Origin: Priapulus caudatus
Taxonomy: Eukaryota; Priapulida; Priapulimorpha; Priapulimorphida; Priapulidae
Assembly (NCBI RefSeq): GCF_000485595.1
Contig: NW_014577098.1
Span: 427,323-491,322 of the forward strand
Length of the DNA: 64,000 nucleotides
Direction: 5' to 3'
The notes under the pieces are model-generated. The model was not told where the DNA came from. It ran no database searches and worked only from the letters and a program-made list of their open reading frames with translations. Position 1 is the first letter of the stretch. Every line of letters begins with the position of its first letter. Made by a program: the position numbers and the translations under genes. Below, piece by piece: positions 22,401 to 37,400 of the stretch.

Positions 22401-25400
22401 GTATTTCCGAGCTGCGCGATCGAGTTCACACCCTCTCTCATCAGCTTAATCTATGCGGCGTCTCTCGCGGCGGTAATGTGTACTCACTGTGTTCACGCGA
22501 AGGCCGCGGCGAGCCATCGTGCAGGTACGGACAGCTGTCGCCGGAGTAGCAGATGCGACCGCTGTCGTAGAACCAGCACGGCGTCTCCTCCTTACGCAGC
22601 ATCACCGCGGCCGGGGCTCCACCACCGCCGCGGCTGTCACCACTCTCTCGCTCTGTCGCAAGGAAAGCAAGGGGTGACGCGTTACGTACAGCTCAGCATG
22701 TTACTTTGATTTCTTATCACGTGTAATCATCACGTCTTAATGAAAGTGTCAATGACACTGTAGCTCACCTTGGGTGTGATAGAAGAACCATCTCCATAGG
22801 TCTCTCCCATAGGAGTAACAACTGTTTTGGGACTAGCCTTACACATTCACATACCAAAATTTAACAAAATCGAATGAATTGAATCGAATCTATGGCCATT
22901 TTCATTTTTGCCAAAAAGTGGGCGTGGCTCGAAAATAGGCCAACTGGCATGCTCTGAAATAGGACGTTCATATCTCTCCCATAGGAGTAACAACTGTATG
23001 AAATTTGAAACATGTGGGTCAAACGGTTCTTGAGTTATCGTTGACCATAGGCAGACACTGAAATACATAGTGAAATTGCCAAAATCTACCCAATTTGCAT
23101 AATTTAAAAAAAATATCAAAACCTGCGTGATATGTTTTGGGGCCAGTCCTTATTCATTCACATACCAAAAATGAGCAAAATCCATTGCACCTGAACTGAC
23201 TTATGGCCATTTAAATTTTTGCCAAAAAGTGGGCATGGCTCGAAAGTAGGTCAACTGGCGTGCTCCAAAATAGGACGTTCAAACCTCACCCATAGGAGTA
23301 ACAACTATATGCAATTTGAAACATGTGGGTCAAACAGTTCTCAAGCGTTGACCGTAGCCAAATGTTGACGGACGGACGGACGTACGACGCCCCATGGCAA
23401 TAGCTCATCTTGACGATGTCAAGGTGAGCTAAAAATGTGTCATTAAACTAGAGTAAGAGTGAGCGAGAGAGAGAGAGAGAGAGAGAGATAGCGAGAGATA
23501 GAGAAAGATAGAAGAAAGCGAGAGAATGAGAGAGATAGACAGAGAGAGAAAGCACAGAAATTACCTACACAAATAACGAAAAACTAACACCTGTTGTAAA
23601 CCATTGCCCCCCCCCCTGCCCTTCGGGTTCACTCGAGGCAGTAATCTATCCCAACACCTCCACCCCAACACGAGCTTCGATGAACACAGCCACGCTAGAC
23701 TGATACTTCGTCACTAAGAGTACTACACACCTTTACTCGGCGCGATCTCCGTTCGTGCGGGACTGCGCGACGCATGCACGGGCGACGACACCGACGTCGG
23801 CTGCGTGGGAGGCGTGCCCGTGTGCGGTGGAGGCGGCGTGCGGATCTTGCGCGGCGGATGCGGGAACAGCGCCGCTGCCGACGTCGGCACCGACTTCGCG
23901 GCCGCGTCGTTGGCGGCGCCGACGCGCACGATGGCGCTACCGCTGCTGATATCACCGCCGGCGCGGCTGCTGCTGCTGCTGGCTTTCTTGATCTCAGGAA
24001 CAGCGACTAGAACGAGTGTCTTGTCACCAGCTGCCTCTCGTGCCGCCGCTGCCGCCCTGTAACGCGGAAGCATGCGACGAGTTATCGTCAACGCGTTCAT
24101 GGGTGGGTGTATGCGTGAACAGGTCTGGCTACGATCTAGGCTTTACTGGATCTAGTTACACTTGGTTAACTTGCAAACCTCTTCTCAGCGTCCCTCTCAT
24201 TCACACACATGCACACTCTCGCTGGCTCTCTCTCTCTCTTTCTTTCTATCCATCTTTCTCTCTCTCTCGCTGTCTCGCTCTCTATCTATCTCTTTCTCAC
24301 TCTCTCGCTCTCTTTCTCTCTCTATATATTTATCGCTCATCCCTCACCACCCACTACAACTACGTATACTGCACCATGGCTCCCCCTCAGTAACCTCTCT
24401 CTGCTGCTGGTGCGCCTTCATCTGCACTCGCTCTCGCTCTCGCTCTCGCTCTCTCTCTCTCTCTCTCTCTCATCTGCATTCGCTCTCTCGTTCACCTCTC
24501 TCTCTTGCTCTCGCTCTCTCTCGTTCACCTCTCTCTCTCTCTCTCTCTCTCTCTATCCCTCGTTCACCTCTCTCTCTCTCTCTCTCTATCCCTCGCTCAC
24601 CTCTCTCTCTCTCTCTCTCTATCCCTCGCTCACCTCTCTCTCTCCTGCTGCGCCTTCAGCCGCATCGCCTCGCGTCGCTCCTTGATCTTCTGCCGCGCCT
24701 TCGTGTAGCCCGTCTCGTTGCGGAAGTTCTCGACGGCCTGCCGCAGGAACTTGTTGGGAATGAGGGAGTCGGGCGAGATCTCTGTCTCCTGACACGACGG
24801 GCACACGTGGTCCTCCGTCTCCAGCAGCGCAGTGCGAATACCTGCCAATGAGCGGACGCACGTCAAAGCAACACGTACATTTCTCACGAGAAAAAAACTC
24901 ACGAACGCAAAAATACATGCTCGCGAGAAAAAACTCATGAATGCAAAAAAATACATGCTTGCGAGAAAAAACTTCCCGCTCGAGCGTAACGTCACAAAAA
25001 TACATGCTCCCAGCGAACTATGACGAAGAAGGAGAGAGAGACCAGGGTTCATCAACTATCAAAACGGTCAGATGAATGTAGCGGATTGCAGTTGGAAAGT
25101 TTCTTTTTTTGCTATTAACCAGAAAAGAATGAGAATTCAGTAGATGGCAGAAAAAGTAGGCCACTAGTAGCTACTGCAACACAGATGTGTGCTGCCATTG
25201 TAACACAGCTAGAATGTACACAGAGAATAGTTGGAAATGAACCCTATAATGCATGAGGCAAGCATTTAATGTATTTACAGACATTGGCTCCGAATTAAGA
25301 ATCCGGGGCCCGTTGTCAGAAACAAAATTAGTCTTAACATTAGTCTTAACATTAGCTTCCACTCGTAAACCGTTGACAGAAACATCGTAATGTTACGAGA

Positions 25401-28186
25401 ACGAAAAATCCTCGCAAATATCCTCTTAACATTACGAGAGCCCAGACCCTCTCGTAACTTTAATATTAAGTTGAAAATAACACATTTACACTCTGAATTA
25501 CAATTATAGTGATATTATATTTTATAAAAATGAATAAAATGTGTCTTTTTCTTCAAAAACACATCAAAATCATTAATTATCTACCGCTAATAAAACAAAA
25601 CAATACATTTACAAATGGTGTATGGCATTTGTTCTCTTGTTTTACATGTTTGCCATGCTTGCCACGACTCTCGCGTCTCGTGTTAGTGTGAGAATAAATT
25701 CATGACCACGTTATTTTTCATCAAATATTATTTATATGTGGTTAGCCATCATAACATGAATAAATTACTGTGATGTACAATAAATGTGTATGAATTTGAA
25801 TTTTGTGATCGATTCTCATCCAATCAGCAGCCTTGTGACATGAAATTATGAAGTTCCTGTTATCGTGAGTTTGCCCGTAGCTATGATGTGTTTCTGTCAA
25901 CGCTACTCTCGTAGCATTAACATTAGTCGTAAGTGTTATCGTAGCATTAACATTAGCATTAACTTTACGATGTTTCTGACAACGAAATCACTACGCTAGT
26001 TAAACCGGCCCGCCAGGAAGCCGTAGTGACAGGGTATAGCACTCACAGTCATCACAAAAGCTGTTGCCACAACAGGGTATGAGCACGGCGTCGGTGAGGA
26101 GATCCTTGCAGAGTGTGCACACTAGCTCGCTAGGAATGTCCTGCTCAGGTTCCGGCTCCACCTCCTCCTCCTGGTGAGGAACGAATGGTGGCCTCTCCTT
26201 CTTACCCTCTCGGTACGCCTCTCTGCAAGGAACAACATGGCTAGGGTTAGAGTAGAAACTAGTATTTTCTTGGGTACATGTATTTAGGGAGATGACATGG
26301 CTAGGGTTAGAGTAGTGGCTATTATTTTACTGGGTACATGTATTTGGGGAGACAACGTGGTTAGGGTTAGGGTCAAGACCAGTAATTTACTGGGTTAAGA
26401 AGTTTCATTTTTAAAGCAGCTTCATAAGAGTTTCCCACATCTTTTTCTAGGACTACAGGATTTTGGCTGGACACAATCAAGCAGGTTTCATTGCCTCTAG
26501 GACACAACCTCCATGTTCAATTTGGTGGACCTTCCAGAAGCATAATAAAAGCCACTATTTCAGCACCATAGCCCAGTTTCCTGGATATCCGAGGATCATA
26601 GACTATTTCGAGTACTTTCCAGCACCAGAGCCCAGTTTCTAGTACGTTTTTCAGGACAGGAGTGAAGCAGGCATGACTCACGCGTCGATGGTGGGCACAG
26701 CGTATTTGCCGTGGGCCGTCAGCATGGCTCCGGGTACGTCCGGTCCTTCCACCTCTGTCATGAAGCTGCGCGGAATCCCTGTGCTGCGTCGAACCTTCTC
26801 CGCTCCACGTACCACCTCCTGCGAGGAGAGATGACGTTAACAGTGCTCGCTGGACTGGCGGAGGAAGCTCTGCTGAATCTCCACCACGCACACAGCTATT
26901 CCAACCGATTTTTAGAGAGATACTCTTAGACGAGGTTTACTTTTGGAAGGCTGTCCTTTTTGTAACACATCTCGTACTTGGTTCAGTCATTACTCGACTA
27001 ACCAACAAATTACCACTTAAATCACAAGATTGCTGTTAAGCCGACTATGTTATCTTAAATAGTATTCATAATGATGAAGACATTTTTGAGATTATCACGA
27101 AAAAGCTGGAAGCAAATCCTTCAAGCCAACCCATGCACGCACAAACTGTACGCTAAAGTTGGTGCGTCCACGATGTCGCGCGCTGTGTAATGTTGTAAGC
27201 TGTTACGTACGGGGTTGGTGCAGTTCCAGATCCAATGTCCCGGCTTGAGGCACTTGTAGCACTTGTAGGTAGGACCAGGTGGACCCATCTGCCCACGTGA
27301 CCTCACATAGCTACAACAACAGAAGAAGCAATGTCACGTAACAACAATCCTTACACAAGCTCACAGTTGATAGCAACTAACACACTCTAATCAGTCGTGC
27401 ACAATGGCAGCATGAGAACAGAAGACCCACAAAAATACAGCTCCCACACCGTTTGAAAGTATACTGAACGTTAATTCGCTCAGCAGAAAAATAGCTCGGA
27501 GTACACGCAGTAACACGTTATAGTTTTATAGTTTGCGAGGGCCACGAGCTGGCTTTAATCGATACGAGAACTTGTGGTGAGCACGGTACATACTTGCTAG
27601 GGTCGTAGTCCTGCGTCGACTGGATGGTCATGGCACGGATCTTATCTGCCTCTGAAGCATCAGCACTAGTCAGGTCTCCAATCTACACCACCAAGCAAAC
27701 ATAAACACAACCATGTAGACGTGACACACTACCTCATTATCAATTTAGCGCCCGTTGCAACACAGAGCAAATTATATAACAACAACAACATTTTGGTGTT
27801 GATGATTTTACTTGATGATCGGACTTGCCACTCATCTACATTTCTTCGTTATTTGTGCTTTGCTTTTTATTTACACTCATATAGTGTGCACCAGGAATTT
27901 TCGCATCACATGCAAAATTAGTTTCATGAGTAGCAAATATCCTAGATAATGACAGTTCTTATTCTCTAGTTTAACACACAATATGTATGAGAAAGAGAAA
28001 CAGAGGCAGCTATAGATGTTGCAAGATAGTGAGAGCTAGTGTGAGAAAGAATGAGAATGAGTGTGAGAGAGAGGGGGAGAGGAAGACGAAATGGAAAACA
28101 GAGGAACAGGAATAGAGAATGAGGACAAGAAGGAGAAAAGTAAATAAAGAGGAATCGCTGAGAGGTGAGAAGGGAGAAGAAGGTAC

Positions 28187-28236
<50 letters not shown>

Positions 28237-28433
28237 AAAAGGTGACACGAGATCCACTTGTAGGTAAACCTACTAGTACAACCACCTACCTCGGTAAGCT
28301 TGTGGATGGTCGACTGGTGGACGTCTTCGTAACCAAGCTGCTGGAGGAAAATGCAAACGCAAGGACTGTAAGTCAATGGCTCGACACACCGCACGACGAA
28401 CGATGGAGGGTGAGGCCGCAAATCGAGCAACAG

Positions 28434-28472
<39 letters not shown>

Positions 28473-31400
28473 CACACTCACCACCTGTGACCAGGTAATT
28501 GACACCATGCCATCGTCAACTCCTGCCTCACCGGCCGCAGAGAGCGACTGCACATGCAGGTATACTATCTCACGCTCACCTTTCTTGTCCGTGTAGCTGA
28601 AAGTAAACGACAGGAGCTAACCGAAATCCCCGCAAGAAGGGGGGGGGGATCAGCAAACCCAAGAGACTGGGCCAAAATCTCATGCTAATTAAAAATTCGT
28701 ATGGTTCCTGAGTTCTCTGGCAGAGTTTATGGTTTCTTTTTAGTATACGTAACTTACAGGGTCAAAATTAAATTAGTGGCCACCTGTCCATAAAGGGCAC
28801 TTTGGGGGTTCCACCGAGTAACCCTTATAGACAGGTTTGACTTACGCAGTCTCACGGTACAGCTGTTCCACCCTCTATTTCTACTCCCCGGGATCTCGGC
28901 AAACCCAAAACAATACGAATGTCACTAAAAATACTTTATAGGGTTAGGGTTCTACATTTACACCAAAAATGGGAGCCGAACAACAGTCATTCTTCACTGC
29001 ACTAAGCATCTTCTCTCATCACTAACACACACCACACTCGCCTGCGTGAGCTGAAAAGGTAGAATAATGCGTGATTATTCGGCTTCGGAGGAACACGCAC
29101 GCGCTCACTCGCTCTCTCCCTCCCGGATCCCAACGCTACTCACCTTGCACCCACACTTCAACCCATCCGTCTTTCACCCCATTCATGACCTACCAGCCAA
29201 ACTACTCTCTGCACACAGTTGCTTCGGCGATATCGATCAGCCAACGCATCGACGACGTTCGCACGCTCGTGAGGCAAACTACTAATTGCAACAAAAGGAC
29301 ATCTTTCACGATATCAACGCCGATGAGTCCACATCTCTGGTCGCCTTCATTCAACCCTTCGTTTCTCGGAAAATATGGTGCTGTGGGACGCCGCGTGAAT
29401 GATCATCTCTACTCGCACGGAACCCACTCCATGCACTCTTCTAAGATACGTCTTTCGTCGGTGGTGGCCTTTCACTTGCCTCAACGTATTTACCACAGCA
29501 ATGGCGAGGCACGTACAGCGATCATGAGTACGAATTTACTCACACCCAGATTTCACTCTTCAATGATCTTCGCAGAATTGCGCCAGATTTGGGCAGTCTT
29601 TCCACTTTGCCACGCACTTCCTTTATCACTTGTACCGAACATCTTGTAAGCATGTCCACTTTAGCAAAGAGAAATCCTGACCAAACGATGCAAAACACAT
29701 CCAAGAAGCATATTCACACATTACTGCACGATGCTTCTACAACAGCCGAACCACAGTGCTGCCTTTCTGTTATTATGACACAGGAACTTGACAAGGTTGT
29801 GGAAAGAATAGCTAGCTAGTATCTTGAGCATGGAGTCCTGAGCATTGTGAACAGGGATATGACATCCCATAGCCACACAACAAGGCCCGATGCCAACAGT
29901 TGATGGACTGCCATCTAGTAATTAGGCCAATATACGGAGAATTTAGTATCGTACTAAACAGTTGGCAACTTGGCACCCCCCTTTTATTTCGTTGTACGGA
30001 GTATTACTGATTATGCTGAAAGATCAAAACATACCTATATACCTAGAACAAAATAGGTCACCCCAATCAGGGCCAAATATCTAAAAAGGTTCTGGAAATA
30101 TTTGAAGGGTATTAAAGAATTCTGTCCTGTCCGGTTGTTGTGGGTATATGGATTTGCTTAAGAAATGTTGGCACATAAAAATAGTGCTGAGCTTACAGTA
30201 CAAAGCCCTGTGTTATAGTGTAATAAACCCAAACCAAATAGTTTTCATAAAATATTGCCCGTTTAATTACGTGCTAAAAGTCACTTAAAGGGATCCTTTA
30301 CTCTAGGTTCTAGGGTTATTTTCAGTTAATTTAGGTTAAAAATTACGCTACATAAAGTTTCATGGTTCAATCACAATTAGAAATATTTTTTTCAATGTTT
30401 TAAAACTAACGACTACAGTTTGATTACGACGGTGGCGCCACTCAACGCGCACGATCTGGAAAGTTGCGCAAAACGACTTTTCAGCCAAGGGCTACAGACC
30501 GAGGGTGTTTCTTATTTATTAATTTCCAAGCAAAAGGATTGTAATATCCTATAAACGACATATAGTTTCAGTTTTATTATGAATAAATTTGTCCTAAAAT
30601 GAACATTGTTCGGTTAAATAGCATTTAGGTATAAATATAATTGCACCTTTGTGATTAGCCCTCGGTCTGTAACGTGCAAAATATATTGCGAAATGCGCAA
30701 CTTTTTCAGGGTGGCAGCACGGTCGCAGGTGTCAATGGCGTCGTTCAAATTTCGTAGCGTTGATGTATAATTAATTATAACAATTAAATTAGGTATCTGG
30801 TAACAAGTATGGTATTATTATTTATTAATTATAACAATTAAATTAGATATCTGGTAACAAGTACGTGTGGGTATAGACGATTTGTTATACAGTAAGTATA
30901 GGGACAGTAATTTCCCGTTTCAAAAAATTGCCTTTTCCGTTTGGGAAAATCATGAATTCCGTTTCAAAGTAAAGTAAAATGAAAATTCCGGTTTGCCATA
31001 GATTGTACACACCAAAAATGCAAAATTCCATTTACATATATTTGCATGAAAAAAAGGTATTTGGTCACTGACCGACAGTTGGGCTGGCACCGAAACACAG
31101 GGCTACCAAAAGACGTAATTGTAAGTCATTTTGCTCTGAAACTTGTCTGAATGTAAACCATATCACTACCAATGCTATTGTCGACGTTTTTTAATGGTTT
31201 TATTGAAATTTCCATGTTGTAATATGTTCAAATTACGTTTTCCGCATTTTTCCGTTTCCAATGGCCATTTCCGTGTTTTCTGTCCGTTTTCCGCAATCGC
31301 GGAAAATCACTGTCCCTATAAGTACAGTTGTATGCAGTAAAATCCTAGAGTCTAGTATCCCTTTAAAAAAGCTCTAAGAATAAAAGTCTAAATGACACTG

Positions 31401-34400
31401 TAGCTCACATTGGGTGTCATAAAAGACCGAGGGGGGATATATAAAGCAACAGTATATATATATATGGGAGAACTCCCATTATATAGCATATCTCCCATTA
31501 TATACTCTTGATAATGATATATGCATAAGTTTTGATGCAAAAATAAATGTTTCAGATCTGAAAGTCTGAAATCTTGACGAGAGATGGTGCTACGCCTAAA
31601 TGATGGCCATTTTGGTTTTCGAATATCGCGCAAATAAAAACAATAAAATATTCCAGTCAAATTACTGTAACGAAGAATCTAAAACACAATATTACACGTA
31701 TATAGGTATGATTGTAGCGTTGTTGACCAGTTAGGCAAAATAAACGTAATAGAACGTTGTCATCTCTCCCATAGGAGTAACAACTGTTTTGGGGCTAGCC
31801 TTACACATTCACATACCAAAATTTAACAAAAACGAATGAATTTAGATGGCCATTTAAATTTTTGCCATTTGGTCGACTGGCGTGCTCCAAAATAGGAAGT
31901 TGAAATCTCTCCCATAGGAGTAGCAACTATATTTCATTTGAAACATGTGGGTCATACGGCTCTTGAGTTATGATAGTGGATCCATGAATAAAGGATTCAT
32001 TCACGTACTAGAAATGAGCAAAATTCGTTGAACCTGAATTGACTTATGGCCATTTCCATTTTTGCCAAAAAGTGGACGTGGCTCAAAAGTAGGTCGACTG
32101 GTGTGCTCCAAATAGGACATTCAAACGTCTCCCATAGGAGTAACAACTGCATGCAATTTGAAACATGTGGGTCAAACGGTTCTTGAGTTATCGTTGACCG
32201 TAGACAAATGTTGACAGACGGACGGACGAACGGACGGACGGACGGACGGACACACCATGGCAATAGCTCCTCTTGACGATATCAAGGCGAGCTAAAAATT
32301 GGCATAAAATGCAGTACATAATATTATACAGTACCAGCAGTCAATCTAGGTTCAGTATGCAAACACCTGTAAAGTGCATGTGATCAGAATCAAGATAATA
32401 ACCGCAAATCTTACTATCGTAAGCCTTATGTAATGTCACCTCACAATTATAAATAAGAAGTTAGCAGTGATATTTATATGGATAGCAAATTTCCAGCATA
32501 TCACGTAAAAGGAACTGCCCACAATCGCCCCACCCATTTTAAATGAAAGTGTCAATGACACTGTAGCTCCCCACAAAAACGGACACAAATGAGTGAGTGA
32601 GAAGAAGTCAGTTTTGATTGAGCAACCATCGACGTACATTATAGAAACGAAGAGTATATATGGGAGAACTCCCATTATATACTCTTGCTAATTATGTGTA
32701 ATTTTGTATGTGAAAATAATAAATAATATTATATATAAATTACAAGTGCCGCGGAGCGACAGCGCTCATCTAACGTCTACTGCGGTGACTCTGTGGTGGA
32801 GTGGTGGGATTCTAGTAAACCCTGTTAGTCCCAAATGTGTTCACATACACGCCGAAACAATGGNNNNNNNNNNNNNNNNNNNNNNNNNCTGCTGCTGATT
32901 GCGGTGGGCGTGCGTGCATGGGGGGAATACCAGCTGTAAATAGATCAAAGATTAGCTCGCCGAGTGTTGCGTCAATGTCCAATCTCCCAGCTATGCACCA
33001 AGCTGTGGCTCGAAAGTACGTCGACTGGCGTGCTCCAAAATAGGACGTTTAATATGGGAGCATAGCAGTAACAACTATACCCAATTTCAAACATGTGGGT
33101 CAAACGGTTCCTGAGTTATCGTTGACCGTAGCCAAATGTTGACGGACAGACGGACGGACGAACGACGGACGACGACCCATGGTAATAACTCAGCTTGACG
33201 ATGTCAAGGCGAGCTAAAAAGTAAACAGAATTTAGTTCACTTCAAATAAATGGCAAAAACATTTACCTTTTAGTAATGAAAATATAGTTAGCTCACCTCA
33301 CCTTATGTATTGGTCATGGGTATTAGTTCTATAATGACATTAAGCACCAATTCATGAGATCAGAGGGCATATCCATATAAAGCCAGACGTGCTGGTTTCT
33401 GCACATGCTGCACTGATAGTGGCCTGAACCCAGTAGTCAAGAAAATCTGCTGTTCAGTGGAAAGATGAAGGTCATCAACAACCACTCTAAAAGTTACTAT
33501 TGAAGAACCAGCAACTATTATGCACATGGTGTTAAAACGGGGTAACCTTCATCTGTAACAATGTTTGAAACAAGTAGTGAATTAGTGCCTAAAGGGGTAT
33601 CTAGCCAAAACACATGTATGGCAGTGGGTCAAGAACTGCGTGGCCATGTAAAACGTATGTATGCACAACAGAGGTTTAAAGATGGTGTGATCGTGCAAAA
33701 TGTATGCACAAGTGGGTTAAAGACAGGCGTGATACTACAAACCATATCTACAGCACTGAGTCAAAAGATGGTGTGACCATGTAAAATGTGAATAATGTGG
33801 CTTTAAAGCCAGTGTGACTGTGTGAATGGGCATCTTAACTGTAAGTAATAGGGCAGTGGTGGGAGCAGAGGCCAGAAAAGAACATATACAACTTGCATAT
33901 ATACACGCAGGATTGTCACGTTACAATCCCTAGCATCTTTATTGCTGCACAAAAACGATGACACAGATTCTATCGCGCTATGATGAAAATAACAAGGATG
34001 TCGTTGCTACAGCACCAAGCGTACCACAGGTAGACATAGTTTATAAAAATATATATATAACATCAAACAACATCAACTTTATATAGAAAATTGTAATAAA
34101 AATAGGTATCACATAATGTGGGTAAAGCTTTCAAATATTTGTAGATAACTTAACGTACAAAGATATCACAGTGCGAGATCTTCGCATTATCAAAACCATC
34201 ACGTCACTTGTATTGCACATAAATGCTTTTTATGTAATTTTAAATGGCATATGCAGTGCTAACAAAACCAAGGGGCAGATAATGTGACATGAGGCCATAC
34301 TTCCAAAGATCATAGTACAATAAATACTATAATTATTATTATAACTAATATACAACAGTAAACATGCACGTGGCAGGTGTAAACATGGAAAAATGAAGAC

Positions 34401-37400
34401 GTGAGTAGGAAATCCTTGTCACTTCCACACTTACGTAGCTAGGTAAAATATAGTTTACGTGTTCGTACTTACCGTATCAGTCTAATATAACTGTGGTGAT
34501 ATCGTGTTTTAACAGTGTAATAGCAGCTGCTTATATGATAACTTCAATAATGCCAGGTACATGCAATATCTATTTTGCACAAAGTATGACTCTTCTCTAT
34601 ACGGTCACATGGAAATCGAACCTATTAAGTTACTTTAATAGAAAATTTCAGAAGTGGGTTACCCAGATGTCTTATTATCCGACTCTTTATATACGCAACT
34701 GATCGGAAAATATATTGATTAATCGATATCAATAAATGTCAATGCCAACACAAATATGTGCATTTTGATTAAAATATGCATGCCAACTTCACGTATTACT
34801 AAATGAACAGAACCCACTCATCGAAAACATTAATCACTTAACTACTAATGAAAATGCATGTAGTCCTGTTGCTATAAAGTTAAACACACCATGGGCTTAC
34901 ACGATCATCAACGCAGATATCAACCACTTGTAAGGACAACTTTACTCACTTTTTTTATGAGGGCTAAATATAACAATGCAGTTTGATAACTTTACAAACA
35001 TCTTTAGTAACAAAATCAATGGGAATCCAAAAGTGTAAGCAGCACACAGAAATTTTCTGTTATTTACAGGCCCAAATGATATTTAATATGCAAATTGAGA
35101 AATTGGAAGTTACGTGAGTACCTAACACAAACTGTATATAGCATACTGATCTATCACGCTTAATCCGGCCTGCACTTTAAATCAATAACTCTTGTGGGTT
35201 ACAATGTTTGTCATCTACATTCTACCAACAGTAATTTCGTAACAAACAGCATTACAGCTTAGAGTGCGAAAGGGGAGTTTTTTTCCTTGCAGACCCATGC
35301 AGACATTAGGGCATCCTGGGAACGGGCGAATATCCACGACAAATGAACGACCATATATGCAACGCAAACATGTGTCGTTCTGTATTCTCATCCACGATTC
35401 CCAAACCGAGCGTGGACGGGCGCTGGTGAACGTACGCGACTCCCGGTCAGTGAATTAACGTTGGAGCATGAGCAACAGGCACACATTCTCTCGCCCCCTC
35501 CTCCACTTCTAAGTAATTTCCAGTTTACAAACATTAGCGAGATCGCGAAAAATCCCACGTGCGGTTCACCTCCTTGTTAGATAACATTTTATTAGGCAAA
35601 CCACCGTGGGGGGGAAAATGCACTTCAGCAAAGCAACATTGTTAATAAAGGCATTATTAGGAAACGTCAACACCTTGCATAGATGAAAAAAATTGGTCAG
35701 TATATTAAACCTGCGAGTTACTACAGCTGTTCTGTAAATGTGAAAGCTGCATATATAACAGGCTTTTGTCACAGATATTCCTGACTAGAAAATGGCAAAT
35801 CATTAACATGATAAGCACTCAACGATAGTTACTGTCAAACTAAGAAAACTCATTTCGATTTTGCTTTCAAGTTAGACCAATACCATTTGCACAGACACAC
35901 AACACTAGACCACCACAAACGATTTCTTGGTTGCAGTATCTCAACCCAGCATTTTAGGAACAGTCGAGCTGATTAATTTATTAATCAAGTTAATGCAGAG
36001 CGATTGCGTTACTGCAACGAAGAAATCATTTAAGCCTGGTTCCAAGATAGTATGATTGTATCCAGCACAACAATTAAACATGTGCACATTAAAGGAAATC
36101 ACGCTGGTATTAACCACACAGTCTGATGCTGGACTACCCATAAAACCATTTCTGCACACCATTAAGATTAAGACTAAAAGGTAGTTAGCATTAGCAAGAC
36201 CATATTGTGTTCATATTTAACATTGCAGCTGCGGCTATTGCCCTTGGCTACCAGCAAGTCTGTAATCAGATAACAAACAGCTGCTGCCTACTCAATAAAC
36301 ATTATTCTAGTATTACCTACAACACAGAGAGCAAGTTGCCATAGTCCATGAACACACAAGCACATTGCCATTTAGCAGCACATGTTGTTATGCAACTAAT
36401 GAAACCTTCTGAGCACAATTTGTAAACTAGTTGCCTACCAGTTTTACTCAGTGGTCATCCTCTAGGATCTAGGTGGTCTTAAAACCACTGCCTATATCAG
36501 GGTGCGAAATTAACGCGAGTCCAGAGTCAAATACTCCCTTATTTACTGCCGGACTCCCTGATTTGACATATGCAGGAGTCCGTGTGACTCCGTAAAAATT
36601 CTGCTATACTAACTAGTTCGTTCCAGAGCACGGCCTCGCAGAATTACCGTATTTTTCCAGCAAATCTTTAATTTTGAACTTCAGACTACGGACTCCCTCT
36701 TTTTGAGGGCAGGGAGTCCGTTGGACTCCATTGTTCAAAAATTAATTTCTACCCCTGCTATATTTTGCAAACAGACTTGGTCACCACTAGACAAGCGATA
36801 TGCATAGACAACAACTTGGCTTCCCCCTCCAAATCAAGTCCCATTCCAGATCCCCGAGGAAAGCTGTTTTACAGCTTACACAGGTGTTACCGCATAAGAA
36901 TACCTAGGCAATGGGTATATAGATCCATGCCCAGGGACGAATTATCATTCTATAACCAACATCGCCATCCTGGGACTTCCACGCACGTCGCGCCACGTAC
37001 AAGAGGTTTGCCGCGCTGCTACCATTGACCAATTACGAGTGGTTTCAGCAACTCATCCTAGACCAACGATCTCCCCTGTACAATCACTGTACGTGCACGT
37101 GGTCTGTAGACTCGATTGCGAAAGCTCTCATTTCAGTTTTCAAGCTGTGTGCACTACTCACGTGTATCGGGTTAAGATTGCGATAAGATACGTACTGATT
37201 TCTGGTCATTCATCAAGGGACTTCCTGTTCTTTCCCTACAATGCAAGAAAAAAAGCTATAAAGGACATTTCCAACATTTTTCTCGCGTGGCAGTTACACT
37301 GAAATCAGCTACACAATAAGAAACCCTGTCTATAAATGTTACTTTTGCACATAGATATATATACACAACACATGGATAGCCGACTTGTTAGTTCCACTGC

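Noticed and set aside
27966-28553. Minus-strand 195-residue ORF spanning RBBP6 exons 4 and 5
   Set aside because: It runs through introns, a CA and a GA microsatellite; only the short exon portions fit the gene by phase.
29071-29649. 192-residue ORF in RBBP6 intron 2
   Set aside because: No recognisable motif, codon bias or splice context; probably chance.
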